Positions 6,423 to 7,612 of a DNA stretch of 7,612 bases are shown here, piece after piece. The translations under genes and the position numbers were made by a program. This DNA comes from Candidatus Rifleibacteriota bacterium (lineage in GTDB: Bacteria > UBP17 > UBA6191 > JACPRK01), in the NCBI GenBank assembly GCA_016213865.1, contig JACQZL010000104.1, positions 1 through 7,612 on the forward strand. The letters run 5' to 3'. The stretch's first letter is position 1. Each line of letters opens with the position of its first letter. Below the pieces are notes generated by a model. It was given only the letters and a program-made list of their open reading frames with translations. It was not told where the DNA came from and searched no databases.

Positions 6423-7612
6423 GTGAAGAGGGAGCCACATGACGTCGACGATACGTCGACGATTCGCATCACTGTCATCGTTTTCACCGCAGTCATGGTT
6501 TTTGGCTGGGCGACCCCCGGGGTCCAGGCAGCCGACGCCACGCTGACCTACAGCAAACCGAGCCAGATCTACAGGGCCGAGCCGTTCGGCCTGACGGTCA
6601 CCTTTGGGGTGGCCGTTAGCTCAGCGGACATCACGATTACGGGTGGCGACGTTGGCAGCACGGCCAACGACGTTTGGCCCGCCGCATCGTTGACCCCGAC
6701 GGCGCCGACGCCGACGGCCGAGTGGACCTTCACTCGCACGGTGCAAAGCGGGGACGACGGGGCGTTCACCGTCGAGATCGAGGCCGACGGGGTGACGAAG
6801 ACGGTCGATGACCCGACGTTCGACGTGGACACGGTGGCTCCTGACGTGGCGCTGACGTACGACCAGGGCGACCAGCTCTACCAGGCCGAAGCGATCTTCA
6901 TCACGGCGACGTTCACCGAGGACGCGGTCTCCGCGCCGACGATTTCGATCGGTGACGGGACGGTGGGGGGTATCACGGTCACTGCGGAGGCGATGACCGA
7001 CGCGGGTGACGCGGACGCGAAGACGTGGGCGTACACGACGACGGTGGTGGCCGGGGATGCGACGGGCAGCCGCGCGGTGACGATTGCCGGGACGGACCTG
7101 GCCGGGAACCCGAACAACGCGGCGACGAACGCGACGTTCACGATCGACACGACGGCTCCTGACGTGTCGCTGATGTACGACCAGGGTGACAAGCTGTACA
7201 AGGCGGAGGCGATCTTCATCACGGCGACGTTCACCGAGGACGCGGTCTCCGCGCCGATGATTTCGATCGGTGACGGGACAGTGGGCGGTATCACGGTCAC
7301 CGCGGTGGCGATGACCGACGCTGGAGACGCGGACGCGAAGACCTGGGCGTACACGACGACGGTGGTGGCCGGGGATGCGACGGGCAGCCGTTCGGTGACG
7401 ATCGCGGGGACGGACCTGGCGGGTAACGCGAACAACGCGGCGACGAACGCGACGTTCACGATCGACGCGTCGGCTCCTGACGTGGCGCTGACGTACGACC
7501 AGGGCGACCAGCTCTACCAGGCCGAAGCGATCTTCATCACGGCGACGTTCACCGAGGACGCGGTCTCTGCGCCGACGATTTCGATCGGTGACGGGACAGT
7601 GGGCGGTATCAC
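6423..7612 (+). CDS. Gene B: paralogue of gene A, frameshifted near its start, 3'-truncated by the window edge
   Basis: This is an exported Ig-like repeat protein, open to the end of the window (last codon incomplete). The signal peptide core (VIVFTAVMVFGWATPGVQA) and first Ig-like repeat match gene A, the latter at about 79% amino-acid identity over 104 residues. Two full near-identical 106-residue repeats and part of a third follow, each with SIGDGTVGG, TDAGDADAKTWAYTTTV, TDLAGN and TFTID. The start is uncertain. The homologous ATG 6439 is out of frame because ACGTCGACGAT is tandemly duplicated at 6442-6463 (+11 bases). In-frame alternatives are GTG 6423, which has no ribosome binding site and would add an acidic n-region (KREPHDVDD), and ATG 6495, which cuts into the hydrophobic core. 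Gene B may therefore be a pseudogene, phase-variable, or GTG-initiated; the coordinates given use the GTG. Whether a SUMF1 domain follows, as in gene A, cannot be seen. The intact reading frame over 1.1 kb argues against long-standing decay. Confidence 0.75.
   Translation, partial: MKREPHDVDDTSTIRITVIVFTAVMVFGWATPGVQAADATLTYSKPSQIYRAEPFGLTVTFGVAVSSADITITGGDVGSTANDVWPAASLTPTAPTPTAEWTFTRTVQSGDDGAFTVEIEADGVTKTVDDPTFDVDTVAPDVALTYDQGDQLYQAEAIFITATFTEDAVSAPTISIGDGTVGGITVTAEAMTDAGDADAKTWAYTTTVVAGDATGSRAVTIAGTDLAGNPNNAATNATFTIDTTAPDVSLMYDQGDKLYKAEAIFITATFTEDAVSAPMISIGDGTVGGITVTAVAMTDAGDADAKTWAYTTTVVAGDATGSRSVTIAGTDLAGNANNAATNATFTIDASAPDVALTYDQGDQLYQAEAIFITATFTEDAVSAPTISIGDGTVGGI
6427..6434 (+). promoter_or_regulatory. 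Ribosome binding site pointing to an out-of-frame ATG (6439)
   Basis: AGAGGGAG is identical to the gene A site and has the same spacing to ATG 6439. That ATG, however, opens only a 35-codon frame ending at TGA 6544-6546, because of the 11-bp duplication just after it. The in-frame GTG at 6423 lies upstream of this site and cannot use it. Confidence 0.6.
6442..6463 (+). repeat. Exact 11-bp tandem duplication (ACGTCGACGAT x2) in the gene B start
   Basis: Copies lie at 6442-6452 and 6453-6463. Gene A has a single copy directly after its ATG, at 2489-2499. The extra unit changes the frame between the ATG and the signal peptide. The unit contains the palindrome GTCGAC, and this kind of short direct repeat can expand or contract by slippage. 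Confidence 0.9.
6843..7612 (+). repeat. 318-bp tandem repeats encoding 106-residue Ig-like units (2.4 copies visible)
   Basis: Units start at 6843, 7161 and 7479, an exact period of 318 bases with no indels, and the array continues past the window. Copies 1 and 2 differ at about 25 of 318 positions (about 92% identity). In the visible 134 bases, copy 3 differs from copy 1 at only 3 positions and from copy 2 at about 10. Two of its three differences from copy 1 match copy 2, so copy 3 is mosaic. Diverged versions of the same unit form the Ig-like repeats of gene A. Confidence 0.92.

Larger units (their letters stand above)
6204..6438 (+). repeat. Leader copy B: duplicated upstream region of gene B
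   Basis: This is the second copy of the 2251-2485 leader, in register at offset 3953. The proximal block 6299-6438 is about 94% identical to copy A and keeps the hairpin (6384-6402), the extra CTCGAGG (6331-6337), GGCTCC (6343-6348) and the ribosome binding site (6427-6434). The distal block 6204-6298 has diverged, with many C/T and G/A differences. It also contains a small hairpin, CCCC-TTGCTTC-GGGG, at 6227-6241 that copy A lacks. Confidence 0.8.

Noticed and set aside
2251..6438. Leader copies as terminal repeats of a mobile element spanning gene A
   Set aside because: The copies are direct repeats that continue into homologous coding sequence, and no transposase or target-site duplication is visible. 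Paralogous gene duplication explains them better.
6878..7459. Minus-strand frame of 193 codons with a repetitive, hydrophobic-looking product
   Set aside because: It is the antisense reading of the ACG/GCG/GAC-rich tandem repeats of gene B. The + strand frame is continuous and has recognisable Ig-like repeats.

Overview
The window is GC-rich bacterial DNA (about two thirds G+C by eye). All credible genes lie on the + strand. There are two tetratricopeptide-repeat (TPR) proteins, a very large secreted multi-domain surface protein, and the start of a paralogue of that surface protein which runs off the right edge. No RNA genes, transposases, CRISPR arrays or reliable taxonomic markers are visible. 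Exported TPR proteins together with an Ig/PKD-rich protein carrying an FGE-sulfatase (SUMF1-like) domain suggest an uncultured, Gram-negative-type environmental lineage. Planctomycetota or relatives would fit, but this is only a guess from gene style.

Layout. Positions 3-692 hold the 3' part of a TPR protein whose start lies upstream of the window. After 90 bases comes an exported 472-residue TPR protein (783-2201). The two are co-directional with no visible terminator between them, so they probably form an operon. A 284-base gap (2202-2485) carries a structured leader, followed by gene A (2486-6016, 1176 residues). Gene A encodes a signal peptide, four ~105-residue bacterial Ig-like repeats, a duplicated 'LRPG' beta-rich region, three PKD/REJ-like domains and a C-terminal SUMF1-type domain. 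A 400-base gap follows, and its second half is a copy of the gene A leader. Gene B (6423 to the end) is a paralogue of gene A with the same signal peptide and first Ig-like repeat, then near-identical 318-bp tandem Ig-like units.

The most notable signals are in the A/B pair. (1) Their leaders align without a gap at a constant offset of 3953 bases for about 235 bases. The proximal 140 bases are about 94% identical, higher than the first Ig-like repeat behind them (about 79% amino-acid identity), and the distal part is much more diverged. (2) The conserved leader part contains an invariant CTCGAGG/CCTCGAG hairpin, a second upstream CTCGAGG that could compete for the same partner, and a GGCTCC that could pair with the Shine-Dalgarno region. 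(3) In gene B an exact 11-bp tandem duplication just after the homologous ATG throws that ATG out of frame, leaving either a broken gene, a GTG start in an odd place, or a phase-variable on/off switch. (4) The 318-bp tandem units in gene B are mosaic, indicating recent recombination among repeats.

How the genes work together cannot be read directly. The TPR proteins may be scaffolds in or near the envelope, and the A/B proteins look like secreted or surface-displayed adhesion or binding proteins under shared leader control.
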